10,004 nucleotides of DNA from JBNJDW01 sp051745265 (GCA_051745265.1 JBNJDW010000057.1:1-10004), one strand, 5' to 3'; positions 1 to 6,782 are shown, counted from the first letter of the stretch. Made by a program: numbers and translations. Notes: generated from the sequence alone by a model not told the origin.

Positions 1-896
1 TGGCCAATGGCGAAATTTTACTGTGTGAAAACCTGCGTTTTTACAGCGGTGAAGAAAAAAATGATCCGGCCTTTGCAGAGCAACTGGCCGCGCTTGGCAA
101 TATTTTCGTCAATGATGCCTTTTCAGCTGCGCATCGCGCCCATGCCTCGACCTATGGGCTGGCAGAATTACGCCCCGCCTATGCCGGCCGTTTGATGGAG
201 GCTGAATTAAAAGCGCTCTCCGCCGCGCTTGAAAGTCCGGCCCGTCCGGTCGCGGCCGTTGTTGGCGGCGCCAAAATATCGACAAAACTCTCGGTCCTTA
301 ACCATTTAATCAACAAAGTCGATTATCTGGTACTGGGTGGCGGCATGGCCAATACCTTCCTTCATGCTGAGGGCGTTAATGTCGGCGGATCCCTGCATGA
401 AGCCGATATGGCCGAAGAAGCCCATAATATCATGACCGCGGCCAAAGCCAACGGCTGTAAAATCCTGCTGCCTCAGGATGTCGTGGTCGCCAAGGACTTC
501 AAGGAAAACGCCCCGCACCGCAACTGCGATATCCACCACATTGCCGCAGATGAAATGGCCCTTGATCTGGGAGAACACAGCATCGCTGACATTAACGCAA
601 CACTGGCAGAATGCCGGACGATCCTCTGGAACGGGCCGTTGGGTGCTTTTGAAATACCGCCCTTTGACAAAGCCACGGTCGAAGTCGCCCGAAAAGCCGC
701 CCAATTAACCGAAGATCTTACACTGACCAGCGTTGCAGGTGGTGGTGACACCGTATCGGCCTTGGAGCATGCCGGCGTCAAGCATTTGTTCAGCTATGTC
801 TCAACAGCGGGCGGCGCCTTTCTTGAATATATAGAAGGCAGCGATTTACCCGGCGTTCGTATTCTTAAGGAATATGCCCATAAAAAAGCGGCATAA
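1..896 (+). CDS. pgk: Phosphoglycerate kinase, 3' part (5' end outside window)
   Basis: Cytoplasmic glycolytic/gluconeogenic enzyme that interconverts 1,3-bisphosphoglycerate + ADP and 3-phosphoglycerate + ATP. The first complete codon is at position 3 and the frame is open to the TAA at 894-896, giving 297 residues. A full-length bacterial enzyme has about 390-400, so roughly the first 100 are missing. Visible family motifs, numbered from the first codon: ENLRF (9-13), the substrate-side NDAFSAAHRAHAST (37-50), GGAKISTKL and LGGGMANTF of the nucleotide domain, ILWNGPLGAFE, and near the C-terminus VAGGGDT followed by STAGGAFLEY. No frameshift or missing catalytic block is seen. An internal start at the TTG at 192 would cut through conserved sequence and is not the real start. 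The gene converges on the DUF2336 gene 48 bp downstream. Identification is essentially certain. Confidence 0.98.
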   Translation, partial: ANGEILLCENLRFYSGEEKNDPAFAEQLAALGNIFVNDAFSAAHRAHASTYGLAELRPAYAGRLMEAELKALSAALESPARPVAAVVGGAKISTKLSVLNHLINKVDYLVLGGGMANTFLHAEGVNVGGSLHEADMAEEAHNIMTAAKANGCKILLPQDVVVAKDFKENAPHRNCDIHHIAADEMALDLGEHSIADINATLAECRTILWNGPLGAFEIPPFDKATVEVARKAAQLTEDLTLTSVAGGGDTVSALEHAGVKHLFSYVSTAGGAFLEYIEGSDLPGVRILKEYAHKKAA

Positions 897-930
897 CCCT
901 GTTTACAAAGTTACACCGCTGATCCCCCCG

Positions 931-948
931 TTAGGGTTTTACCCCTAA
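931..948. terminator. Short hairpin between convergent pgk and DUF2336 genes
   Basis: A perfect 6-bp inverted repeat, TTAGGG (931-936) and CCCTAA (943-948), with a 6-nt loop sits in the 48-bp gap between the two converging genes. Its right arm covers the stop codon of the - strand gene (945-947). There is no T-tract on either side, so it would be a weak intrinsic terminator at best. I infer a role only from its position. Confidence 0.3.
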
Positions 949-2066
949 ATCCGTTCCGGGTGCTTGCGCCACAGGGCAAGCAATCGTTTGGCATCCGGCG
1001 GCTGCAGCCGGTCAAATATTTCCAGAGCCTTGGTCAACTCCTTTTGATTGACAATCTTTTCACCGGAACGCAATCCGCGGCTTAACAGGAAAAGCGATGC
1101 AAATTCCGATTTCAAAATCCCCTGTGAACGGCAGACAACCGATAATCCATAACCGTTCTGATGTTCAATCAATGGCAAAACAGCCTCTTCGGGTAGATCG
1201 ACCCATAACGCAAACATAGCCAGAAAATAGCTTTGATGCCCGCGGCGCAAAGCCTTTGACAAGGCTTCAACATGAACGCCCCCCCGATCAAAGGTATTGC
1301 GGGCAAATATGCGCAGATCATCAGTAACCTGCTTGTTATCAAAACTATTGGTCAGTAATTCATTCAGAACCTGATCTACCGCATCATCAATAATATCGGC
1401 ATCAATGTTGAATTTACTAAAAATCTCGCGGCGCAATTCCTGAGAAACGCACACATATAGCTGCGCTGCCAGGCTGTTATCAATTTCGGGCCTGTTTAAC
1501 AAAGGCCGCTGCATTTCATGATCCTGCATGGCCAGCCGGGTCAATTTCTGCATAACACCCTTTGGCATCGTCACTTCATCATTGGAAATTAAATGGCCTG
1601 CGGTTTTCAGGTCTTCTGTATCGACCAGCGTATCCAGAACGACCGGGCTTAAAGCTTTCCGTTGGGCAATCGCATGCCAGTATTCAGCCGGCTTTGATTT
1701 AATAAGAAGAATAAGGTCCGCATCGTAAAGCAGCTGGCTGTTCTTTAAAACATGCTCGGCCACCGTGATTTCATCACCGGCCAGATTTAGAACAACAGAG
1801 CGCGGCACCGACGCCAGATGTGATAAACGTTCTGCCAAAAGTTCTTTAAATTCAATTTCAATCTTTTGCAGCAAATTTAACAGAATATCACTGGCAAGCC
1901 GCTGTTCTTCTTCTGTCAGTTCCTGATCAAAAATTTCGCATATTTCACTGGTCAGCGTATGACGCCCTTCGGAAGAATTATCTTTGGCAAGCGTCAGCAG
2001 GGCGCGCGCATCAAATGCACCGGCATTTTCTGTTTTTGCTTTTGTTTTTATATCACTCATATACAT
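945..2066 (-). CDS. DUF2336 family protein (alpha-helical, function unknown)
   Basis: A 373-residue protein predicted to be cytosolic and almost wholly alpha-helical, with no signal peptide or membrane segment. The recognisable DUF2336 core runs from about residue 45 to 200: an acidic helix (FDQELTEEEQRLASDIL), then the signature AERLSHLASVP (78-88), LAGDEITVAEHVLKNS (95-110), DADLILLIK (116-124), HAIAQRKALS (131-140) and a repeat ending LISNDEVTM (159-167). These look like tandem HEAT-type helix pairs. The C-terminal half (about 210-373) is also helical and less conserved. The family is widespread in alphaproteobacteria and has no settled biochemical role. The ATG at 2066 is chosen because an in-frame TAG lies directly before it; a purine-rich GGGGGAAGG lies about 13 nt upstream, which is a long spacing. 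A second ATG at 2060 is possible. It is transcribed divergently from the small disordered-protein gene. Confidence 0.85.
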   Translation of the reverse strand: MYMSDIKTKAKTENAGAFDARALLTLAKDNSSEGRHTLTSEICEIFDQELTEEEQRLASDILLNLLQKIEIEFKELLAERLSHLASVPRSVVLNLAGDEITVAEHVLKNSQLLYDADLILLIKSKPAEYWHAIAQRKALSPVVLDTLVDTEDLKTAGHLISNDEVTMPKGVMQKLTRLAMQDHEMQRPLLNRPEIDNSLAAQLYVCVSQELRREIFSKFNIDADIIDDAVDQVLNELLTNSFDNKQVTDDLRIFARNTFDRGGVHVEALSKALRRGHQSYFLAMFALWVDLPEEAVLPLIEHQNGYGLSVVCRSQGILKSEFASLFLLSRGLRSGEKIVNQKELTKALEIFDRLQPPDAKRLLALWRKHPERI

Positions 2067-2117
2067 CTAAAGGTCTACGCCTTCCCCCTGTATTTGATTC
2101 CTATCCCCAATCTTTAA

Positions 2118-2126
2118 ACTATAGCA
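2118..2126 (-). promoter_or_regulatory. Extended -10 promoter for the DUF2336 gene
   Basis: On the - strand this reads TGCTATAGT, an extended -10 (TGnTATAnT) with hexamer TATAGT at 2123-2118. No convincing -35 lies 17 nt upstream because that DNA is a featureless A/T stretch, which is compatible with extended -10 promoters. Transcription would begin near 2111, giving a leader of about 45 nt that contains the purine-rich ribosome-binding region. Confidence 0.5.
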
Positions 2127-2253
2127 AATTAGTTAAATTTATTTAAATTTTTACATAAATTTATCAGATTAGATTGATTTAGCTGTTTTTTCTTTAATAT
2201 AGGGTTTGATTCATTAGCGATTTATGTTTGAAACCATTTGTTAAGATGTGTCA

Positions 2254-2262
2254 TGCTATACT
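2254..2262 (+). promoter_or_regulatory. Extended -10 promoter for the small disordered-protein gene
   Basis: TGCTATACT is a match to the extended -10 consensus, with hexamer TATACT at 2257-2262. A -35 at standard spacing is poor. The predicted start near 2269 gives a leader of about 24 nt that holds the AGGAG ribosome-binding site at 2280-2284, 8 nt before the ATG at 2293. The same TGCTATA core is used by the divergent promoter at 2118-2126. Confidence 0.55.
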
Positions 2263-2292
2263 GGAATTGTGTGTTTTATAGGAGATTAAATT

Positions 2293-2601
2293 ATGGTAGG
2301 TCCGGTAATATCGTCACCGGCTCAAACGGGACAAGTTCAGAACAGCAGCGTTCAACAACAGGCAGAAGTCAGTAAAGGCCCTGCCCAGGCTGAACAGCGG
2401 GATCCGCGCCCTGACGAGGTTCAGCGCCGGGAGGCTCCGGCCGCTCAATCCCAGAGCTCTGCGGAACAAAACCCGAAAGCCCCGCGTCCGGAAGATCAAT
2501 CATCAAATCAACAGCTTGACGCCAGCGCTTTGGCTGCCAGTCAACAGGAACAGCCGCCTGCAACAGAAAATCGCGGCGAAATTATTGATGTCATGGCATA
2601 A
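2293..2601 (+). CDS. Small intrinsically disordered Gln/Pro/Ala-rich protein, function unknown
   Basis: A 102-residue protein I do not recognise. About one residue in six is Gln, with Pro, Ala, Ser, Glu and Asp making up most of the rest. It has no aromatic residue, Cys or His, so it is almost certainly unfolded along its length; there is no signal peptide or membrane segment. The only hydrophobic patches are the N-terminus (MVGPVIS) and the last residues (GEIIDVMA), which could be short docking motifs. It is likely real: AGGAG lies 8 nt before the ATG, an extended -10 promoter lies upstream, and the frame ends cleanly at TAA. Its neighbour across the divergent promoter region encodes a DUF2336 protein, and the two may be functionally linked, which is inference. 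An IS110 element begins about 60 bp downstream. Confidence 0.75.
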   Translation: MVGPVISSPAQTGQVQNSSVQQQAEVSKGPAQAEQRDPRPDEVQRREAPAAQSQSSAEQNPKAPRPEDQSSNQQLDASALAASQQEQPPATENRGEIIDVMA

Positions 2602-2659
2602 AGCTTAAAATGAATTAGATTTCGTTTCTCTAATTGCGTTTACGTCAAGCTGTTTTTTT
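2602..2659 (+). terminator. Possible intrinsic terminator of the small disordered-protein gene
   Basis: Immediately after the stop codon are nested inverted repeats. The inner stem is AATTAGA (2613-2619) with TCTAATT (2629-2635) and a 9-nt loop. The outer stem is AGCTT (2602-2606) with AAGCT (2647-2651), followed by one G and seven Ts (2653-2659). The stems are A/T-rich and interrupted, so termination strength is doubtful. The region after the T-run is visibly more G+C-rich and is taken as IS DNA. Confidence 0.35.
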
Positions 2660-2941
2660 GATCCGCCGCTCAGGTGTGGTTGGTCATATGTGGGGTCATG
2701 CTTCTCTACGTGGTCATCGACATTTTGAGGATTTGCCGTGCCACAGGATTCTGGTCGATGAAGACGGGGCGGAAACATCTCTCCCGCGTATTCCCGCCTG
2801 ATGGCGGCTTACGGCGAAATCTACGTTCTCACCCCGACCTTCACGGCCCCACTGGACCACCCCTTCCTTTCAGCGCGATCAGCAAGAACATCTTGCTCCG
2901 GTTCGCAACCTGAAGAGGGTTAACTCATCACCACTTTACGT
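2660..2941 (-). ncRNA. Candidate IS110 guide (bridge/seek) RNA region
   Basis: This stretch of 280 nt downstream of the transposase has no convincing gene. It contains several perfect stems: TCATCGAC (2714-2721) with GTCGATGA (2754-2761) enclosing a 32-nt loop; CCGCC (2794-2798) with GGCGG (2803-2807) and a 4-nt loop; AGCAAGA (2881-2887) with TCTTGCT (2891-2897) and a 3-nt loop; and GGTT/AACC at 2900-2910. IS110-family elements are known to encode a structured RNA in a non-coding end, whose internal loops pair with target and donor DNA. A stem with a large internal loop plus compact hairpins is what such an RNA would show. The transcribed strand, its ends and the guide sequences are inferred, not seen. 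A 79-codon + strand frame at 2674-2913 is considered spurious. Confidence 0.45.
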
Positions 2942-3982
2942 TCATGCTACTGCTTTACCGTCGGGTGGCGTGCCCCATACATATTCTGTACCATCACGCC
3001 AAATCCGATGCATGACCGTCGCCAGCTTGCGTGCTACAGCAACACAAGCCTTGCGCATTCCAGCACGCCGAGCAATGTTCATTCCCCACGCTTTGAGGCT
3101 ACTCCACTTTGTAACCCGGCTGAGGATGACCTTTGCGGCTTCGTAAAGATGTGTTCGTGCCATGCCATCGCCGCAGCGGCTGATCCGACCGTTATAGTCG
3201 ATCTCACCCGACGCATATTTGCGCGGCGTTAGCCCTAGATGCGGTCCCACATCTCGTGACCGACGGAAGCGTGCTGGATTGTCGATGGTTGTCTTGAAAG
3301 CAACTGCTGTCAAAACGCCAACACCTGGAATAGTCATCAGACGTTTGCAAACACTATCTTCTTTTGCATATCGACGAAGAGCACTGTCCAAAGCGCGTTC
3401 CTGATCTTGTAATGCCGCTCTTGCTTTCAGTACAGGGGAAATCGCCTGTGAAAGCTCGTCATCCGCTGCAATCAGTGCTAACACACCGTCTTCAAACTGC
3501 ATCTTTGACAACCGGCCTGCCTTATAGCCGAATATTTTTAGCGTACCGCGGATCTGGTTCTCAAGAGCGATGCGGGTTTCCATCAATTGCCGTCGATTGT
3601 TCAGTAAAACCCGCAGACGTTGGTTTTGATCGCTCTTGATATGCACCGCACGATACCAGCCAGTGCGCACAATATGCGCCAGACCGCGTGCGTCATTGCG
3701 GTCGGTTTTGATCTGTTGGGCGTTTAGAGCTGCCTTGACGTGGCGTGTTTCAAGACAGATGACCGGCAAGCCCGCATTTTCCAGTCCGCGATATAGCAAC
3801 GGTGTAAGCCCGCCTGCTTCCAGGCCCACCAGCTCATACGTCAGTTTCAGCCGCGTTAAAAACAGTGCGATACTTTCCGGATCGCTTGGTACCATCCCTT
3901 CCTTAACAATGTCGCCTGTTGCGGTGACAACACAAATGGCGGTATCTTTCAGGGATACATCAAGTCCAACATAGTACTGCAT
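2942..3982 (-). CDS. IS110-family transposase (DEDD recombinase)
   Basis: A 346-residue transposase that moves the surrounding element. The N-terminal RuvC-like domain carries the DEDD set: D8 in YVGLDVS, E55 in VGLEAGG, and D94 and D97 in KTDRNDARGLA. A central helical segment (about 120-210) follows. The C-terminal Transposase_20 domain starts with the helix-hairpin-helix-like MTIPGVGVLTA (216-226) and continues with HLGLTPRKYASGE, where S258 is in the position of the family's catalytic serine, then GRISRCGDGMART (265-277). Length and all key residues are normal, so the enzyme is probably active. The ATG at 3982 is preceded by AAAGGAAG at 3995-3988, 5 nt upstream. The frame is intact and antisense to both neighbours' flanking + strand signals. 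Family assignment is very secure; subgroup is not. Confidence 0.95.
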   Translation of the reverse strand: MQYYVGLDVSLKDTAICVVTATGDIVKEGMVPSDPESIALFLTRLKLTYELVGLEAGGLTPLLYRGLENAGLPVICLETRHVKAALNAQQIKTDRNDARGLAHIVRTGWYRAVHIKSDQNQRLRVLLNNRRQLMETRIALENQIRGTLKIFGYKAGRLSKMQFEDGVLALIAADDELSQAISPVLKARAALQDQERALDSALRRYAKEDSVCKRLMTIPGVGVLTAVAFKTTIDNPARFRRSRDVGPHLGLTPRKYASGEIDYNGRISRCGDGMARTHLYEAAKVILSRVTKWSSLKAWGMNIARRAGMRKACVAVARKLATVMHRIWRDGTEYVWGTPPDGKAVA

Positions 3983-4029
3983 TGCATCTTCCTTTCTTGC
4001 TATGATTTAATGCTTTACATTTTCGCGCC

Positions 4030-4040
4030 ATGCGACGCAT
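4030..4040. repeat. Short palindrome upstream of the IS110 transposase
   Basis: ATGCG (4030-4034) and CGCAT (4036-4040) form a perfect 5-bp palindrome around one central base, about 50 bp upstream of the transposase start. It lies in the short non-coding end of the element and could be a recombinase or promoter-associated site; a chance occurrence is possible. Confidence 0.3.
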
Positions 4041-4085
4041 CGAGCAAGCGCAATTACAGTATCTCTCCACAGTAATAAACGACTT

Positions 4086-4115
4086 GCCCCCCCGATTGCG
4101 GGGGGGCTTTTTTTT
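4086..4115 (+). terminator. Strong rho-independent terminator with no adjacent + strand gene
   Basis: A perfect 9-bp G/C stem, GCCCCCCCG (4086-4094) and CGGGGGGGC (4099-4107), with loop ATTG is followed by eight Ts (4108-4115). It is oriented for + strand transcription only; on the - strand the A-run precedes the stem and no T-tract follows it. The nearest + strand gene ends at 2601, on the far side of the IS110 element, and the genes on both sides of this terminator are on the - strand. It therefore probably belonged to the transcript that was interrupted by the IS, or to an unseen small RNA. Confidence 0.9.
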
Positions 4116-4138
4116 ATGTTGATACTATTGGGGCAGAA

Positions 4139-4486
4139 TTATTTAGCCATACCGGGAATGGAGACCATTTTCGGAGCGCGCGGTTTTGGCTGGGTTTGCA
4201 TACCAGGGCGATAAAATCTGGACAGTACAGGTGTTTGTGTCAAAGCCCGGGCAAAAGATGATTTTGCTGACGTAGAAAACACAGATCCGTCCTGTTGCAA
4301 TGCCACCCTGTTCCCGTTGGCTGGAATGGCCTGCATATGGCGCGTCAGATTATCATTATCCAGATAGCTTGCTACCGCCTGACCAAATCTAAGGCGGGCA
4401 GAAAGAAAACGGCCTGCCTGCTTTATTTGCGGCGGTATTGCTGATGGATTAAAACGATCCGTGATGTAAGCGTCAACAAACTTCAT
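4139..4486 (-). CDS. Hypothetical protein downstream of the DUF58 gene
   Basis: A 115-residue basic protein that I do not recognise (pI probably high: many Arg/Lys, few acidic residues). It begins MKFVDAYITDRFN, has a helical-looking middle (QIKQAGRFLSARLRFGQAVASYL) and a Pro/Lys/Arg-rich, probably disordered tail ending PKMVSIPGMAK. There is no signal peptide or clear membrane segment. The ATG at 4486, 20 nt after the DUF58 stop, is chosen because extending to the ATG at 4534 adds residues encoded only inside the end of the DUF58 gene. The longer form (131 residues, 28-nt overlap) cannot be excluded. Neither start has a Shine-Dalgarno sequence. Being in the same direction and close behind the DUF58 gene, it is probably cotranscribed with it. 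Confidence 0.55.
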   Translation of the reverse strand: MKFVDAYITDRFNPSAIPPQIKQAGRFLSARLRFGQAVASYLDNDNLTRHMQAIPANGNRVALQQDGSVFSTSAKSSFARALTQTPVLSRFYRPGMQTQPKPRAPKMVSIPGMAK

Positions 4487-4506
4487 AAAAAATATACTAA
4501 CTGTTT

Positions 4507-5373
4507 TTATGATAAGATCAAGCGGTTCGCGCATTTAACCGCAGATTCATATAAAGGCTTATCACTGTTCAAAGAAATTACTTCAGCATTGCCGAATATC
4601 TGCCGGATTTCAGCACAATGCGCGGTGAAACGCGCGGCGAAATCCGCTTTGAGAGATTTGGCGTTACGGGTTTCAAACTGCTGCGCCGCATCCACAGTTT
4701 CAAATTTCACATGACCGTCAAAACGATAATCCCGTTCTGCCGGATCAATGGGTTGTAAAATCATCCCCTGCCCCTGACGGGTCAGCTGTCTTGCCAGTTT
4801 ACGAATTTCCGGCATGTCCTGATTCAAAAAATCACTGATCAGGATAATTTTTGCGTTAGGCTGGCTGGTGAAATCAGGCACTGACGGGCATTTTAACAGG
4901 GCTTCCGCCAGACGCGGCATATGTTTCGGGTGATTTACCACAGTCTCGGTACCGGCGGCCTTGACCCGCTCCCCCGCACTGGTCAGCAGATAGCCCAGCA
5001 CACAGGCCATGGTAAAGCCATATTCATATTTGGTTTTATACTGGTCCGGCGCGCTCGCGTAATGCATCGCCGATGAAGGATCAAGCCAGATCAAAGCCGT
5101 CTGGGCGCGTTCTTCTTCCTGCTCGCGCACATAAAGGTGGTCAGACCGGGCACTTTGGCGCCAGTCAATGCGGCTGGCCGCATCCACCAGCGGATCGTAA
5201 TTACGATATTGCCAGAAATGCGCCCCACTCCCCGATTTTCGGCGGCCATGCTCACCCGATTGCACCGTCTGGGCGATGCTTTGCGCCTCCAGCAGGATAT
5301 CCGGCAATCTGGCGGCCAGTTTTTCGGCGGCGATCAAGTTTTGATCTTTATGTAATTTTGTAAACCATTTCAT
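4507..5373 (-). CDS. DUF58 domain-containing protein (vWFA-like)
   Basis: A 288-residue cytosolic protein of the DUF58 family, whose members often work with MoxR-type AAA+ ATPases. The core is clear: GRRKSGSGAHFWQYRNYDP (43-61), then SRIDWRQSARSDHLYVRE (67-84), then a beta-strand ending LIWLDPSSAMHY (94-105) that corresponds to the metal-site strand of a von Willebrand A fold, and a later strand KIILISDFLNQ (175-185). The metal-site motif is D98-x-S100-x-A102, so the second serine of the usual DxSxS is replaced by Ala. The rest is alpha/beta with no transmembrane helices. No MoxR gene is present in the window; the gene lies 59 bp downstream of rsmB on the same strand. There is no good ribosome-binding site before the ATG; a TATAGT hexamer 12 nt upstream of the ATG is a possible -10 without a good -35. 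Confidence 0.85.
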   Translation of the reverse strand: MKWFTKLHKDQNLIAAEKLAARLPDILLEAQSIAQTVQSGEHGRRKSGSGAHFWQYRNYDPLVDAASRIDWRQSARSDHLYVREQEEERAQTALIWLDPSSAMHYASAPDQYKTKYEYGFTMACVLGYLLTSAGERVKAAGTETVVNHPKHMPRLAEALLKCPSVPDFTSQPNAKIILISDFLNQDMPEIRKLARQLTRQGQGMILQPIDPAERDYRFDGHVKFETVDAAQQFETRNAKSLKADFAARFTAHCAEIRQIFGNAEVISLNSDKPLYESAVKCANRLILS

Positions 5374-5432
5374 AGTGTCAAGCTTACTATATAGAATAGC
5401 CAGAGCGAAAGACTATATTTAAAACGGAGTTT

Positions 5433-6776
5433 TTAAGCTGTTGGCTTTTTCTTAGCGGATGTTTCTGTATCTTCAGCCTTCGCCGCTGCCCGCTCCATCA
5501 CTGCCGCGAAGAAACCATCGCAATCATGATCGGCAGGGTTGGCTTTCATATAGCCTTTGACCCGGGTTGAGTCCGGCACACTATCGGGTAAAGCCGCCAG
5601 TTTAAAATCAGGATGGGCGTTCAAGAAATTCTGAGTCTGAATTTCGTTTTCCACCGGCAACAGCGAACAGGTCGCATAAACAAGCCTGCCGCCCGGTTTA
5701 ACCAGTCTTGCGGCGCTATCCAGAATTTCAGCCTGCAAAGGCACCAGTTCAGAGATCCCCGGCCCCAGCTGACGCCAGCGTTTATCAGGATCACCGCGCC
5801 ATGTGCCGACACCGCTGCACGGGGCATCAACCAGCACGACATCAAACTGTTCTTTGTGACGTTTCACCCATTTATCACGTTCACTTGCCAGCGGGCGGGT
5901 TTCGACATTATGGACCCCGGCCCGTTGAAAACGCTTTTTCGAACGGTTTAGCCGTCCGGATAAGACATCACAGGCAACAATTTTGCCTTTATTATTCATC
6001 TGCGCTGCCAGCGCCAGCGTTTTACCGCCTGCCCCGGCACAAAAATCAACAACTTTCATGCCCGGCTTTACATCACAGGCCAGTGCAATCAGCTGCGAGC
6101 CTTCATTCTGGACTTCGATACGGCCATCATTAAACAAGGGGTTCTGCGAAATCTGCGGCCTGCCCTTTACCCGAATAGCCCAGGGTGATAAAGCCCCCGG
6201 CTCCATTTCAAACTCGCTGTCTTTCAGTGCCGCCAAAGCCGCTTCACGCGTGATTTTCAGCGTATTGACCCGCAGATGTAAATCATTCGGTGTCTGCATC
6301 GCGGCCAGAATACGCTTGGCTTCTTCAACGCCATAGGCTTTTGACATGGGGTCCCACACCCATTCAGGGCATTCAAGACGAACGCGGTCTGGCATTTCCG
6401 GATCATTGAGATTTTTATCACGCAGGCCCCAGGCCATTTTATCCTCAGCCGCGCTCAACTTATCCGGCGCATAACGGGTGCCGTTAAAGAGTTTTGTCGT
6501 CAGATTTTCATGGGTCTGTTCACTGGCCAGCACACTATCAGCGATCACATAGGTCCGTGCCGTCGGCGTATAGCCGATTTTCTCATGCCACCAGTTCAAA
6601 CGGTGAATATGACGCAAGACCCGGTAGTAACGGGTCAGGATATTCGCCCGGTCTTTCGAGCCGATATACCGGCGGTCCCGGAAATACAGACTGGTCAGGG
6701 CATCGGCGGGACGTGGTTCGACCATAGTCATGTCGACCAGTTCAATAACGGCTTGGTATCGTGCTGAAGGTATCAT
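5433..6776 (-). CDS. rsmB: 16S rRNA (cytosine-C5) methyltransferase, RsmB/NOP family
   Basis: A SAM-dependent enzyme expected to make m5C967 (E. coli numbering) in 16S rRNA. It is 447 residues against 429 in E. coli. The N-terminal part (1-145) is the NusB-like/RNA-binding region. The PUA-linked RsmB core follows, with the SAM-binding VDFCAGAGGKT (243-253), acidic D270 in ACDVL, motif IV VDAPCSGVGTWRGDPD (316-331) with Cys320, and motif VI VYATCSLLPVENE (366-378) with the catalytic Cys370. The end has the typical HDCDGFFAAVMER (417-429) and then a short charged tail. Both NOP-family cysteines are present. The related RsmF or another m5C methyltransferase is less likely given the N-terminal NusB-like segment, but the target base is an inference. 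An in-frame TGA lies 24 nt before the ATG at 6776. It is divergent to metK, and a good promoter ends 6 nt before this ATG. Confidence 0.88.
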   Translation of the reverse strand: MIPSARYQAVIELVDMTMVEPRPADALTSLYFRDRRYIGSKDRANILTRYYRVLRHIHRLNWWHEKIGYTPTARTYVIADSVLASEQTHENLTTKLFNGTRYAPDKLSAAEDKMAWGLRDKNLNDPEMPDRVRLECPEWVWDPMSKAYGVEEAKRILAAMQTPNDLHLRVNTLKITREAALAALKDSEFEMEPGALSPWAIRVKGRPQISQNPLFNDGRIEVQNEGSQLIALACDVKPGMKVVDFCAGAGGKTLALAAQMNNKGKIVACDVLSGRLNRSKKRFQRAGVHNVETRPLASERDKWVKRHKEQFDVVLVDAPCSGVGTWRGDPDKRWRQLGPGISELVPLQAEILDSAARLVKPGGRLVYATCSLLPVENEIQTQNFLNAHPDFKLAALPDSVPDSTRVKGYMKANPADHDCDGFFAAVMERAAAKAEDTETSAKKKPTA

Positions 6777-6782
6777 GCGCCG

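Larger units (their letters stand above)
2660..4085 (-). mobile_element. IS110-family insertion sequence (boundaries approximate)
   Basis: An element of about 1.4 kb consisting of an intact DEDD transposase gene on the - strand, roughly 280 nt of non-coding DNA downstream of it (2660-2941) and up to 100 nt upstream (3983-4085). This size and layout match IS110-family elements, which generally lack terminal inverted repeats and produce no target duplication, so I cannot fix the ends from sequence alone. The left edge is placed where composition changes after the T-run at 2653-2659. The right edge lies somewhere between about 4041 and 4085, before the strong terminator. Long non-coding DNA on the 3' side of the transposase is the arrangement of the IS1111-type subgroup rather than of IS621-like members. 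No subterminal inverted repeats were found by eye, so subgroup assignment is tentative. Confidence 0.75.

Noticed and set aside
306..704. Long - strand open frame inside pgk
   Set aside because: It is antisense to unmistakable PGK coding sequence and has no independent support; it reflects codon bias of the true frame. The same holds for open frames antisense to or overlapping rsmB, metK, trmB, rimP and the transposase.
192..896. A short pgk starting at an internal TTG at 192
   Set aside because: The reading frame is open back to position 3 and encodes conserved PGK sequence (ENLRF, NDAFSAAHRAHAST), so the gene simply extends off the left edge.
2674..2913. A 79-codon + strand frame beginning MWLVICGVMLLYV
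   Set aside because: It has no ribosome-binding site, lies in the non-coding end of the IS110 element, changes character abruptly from hydrophobic to basic/Pro-rich, and matches no family I know. Other + frames here are equally open for 40 codons.
2660..4085. Terminal inverted repeats and target duplication at the IS ends
   Set aside because: I compared both flanks by eye and found only matches of about six bases (such as CGTTTA/TAAACG), which are not convincing. IS110-family elements generally lack both features.
4030..4122. Short + strand frame starting at an ATG at 4030
   Set aside because: The first 18 codons look protein-like, but the frame runs straight through the terminator stem and its T-tract, which is not credible for a real gene.
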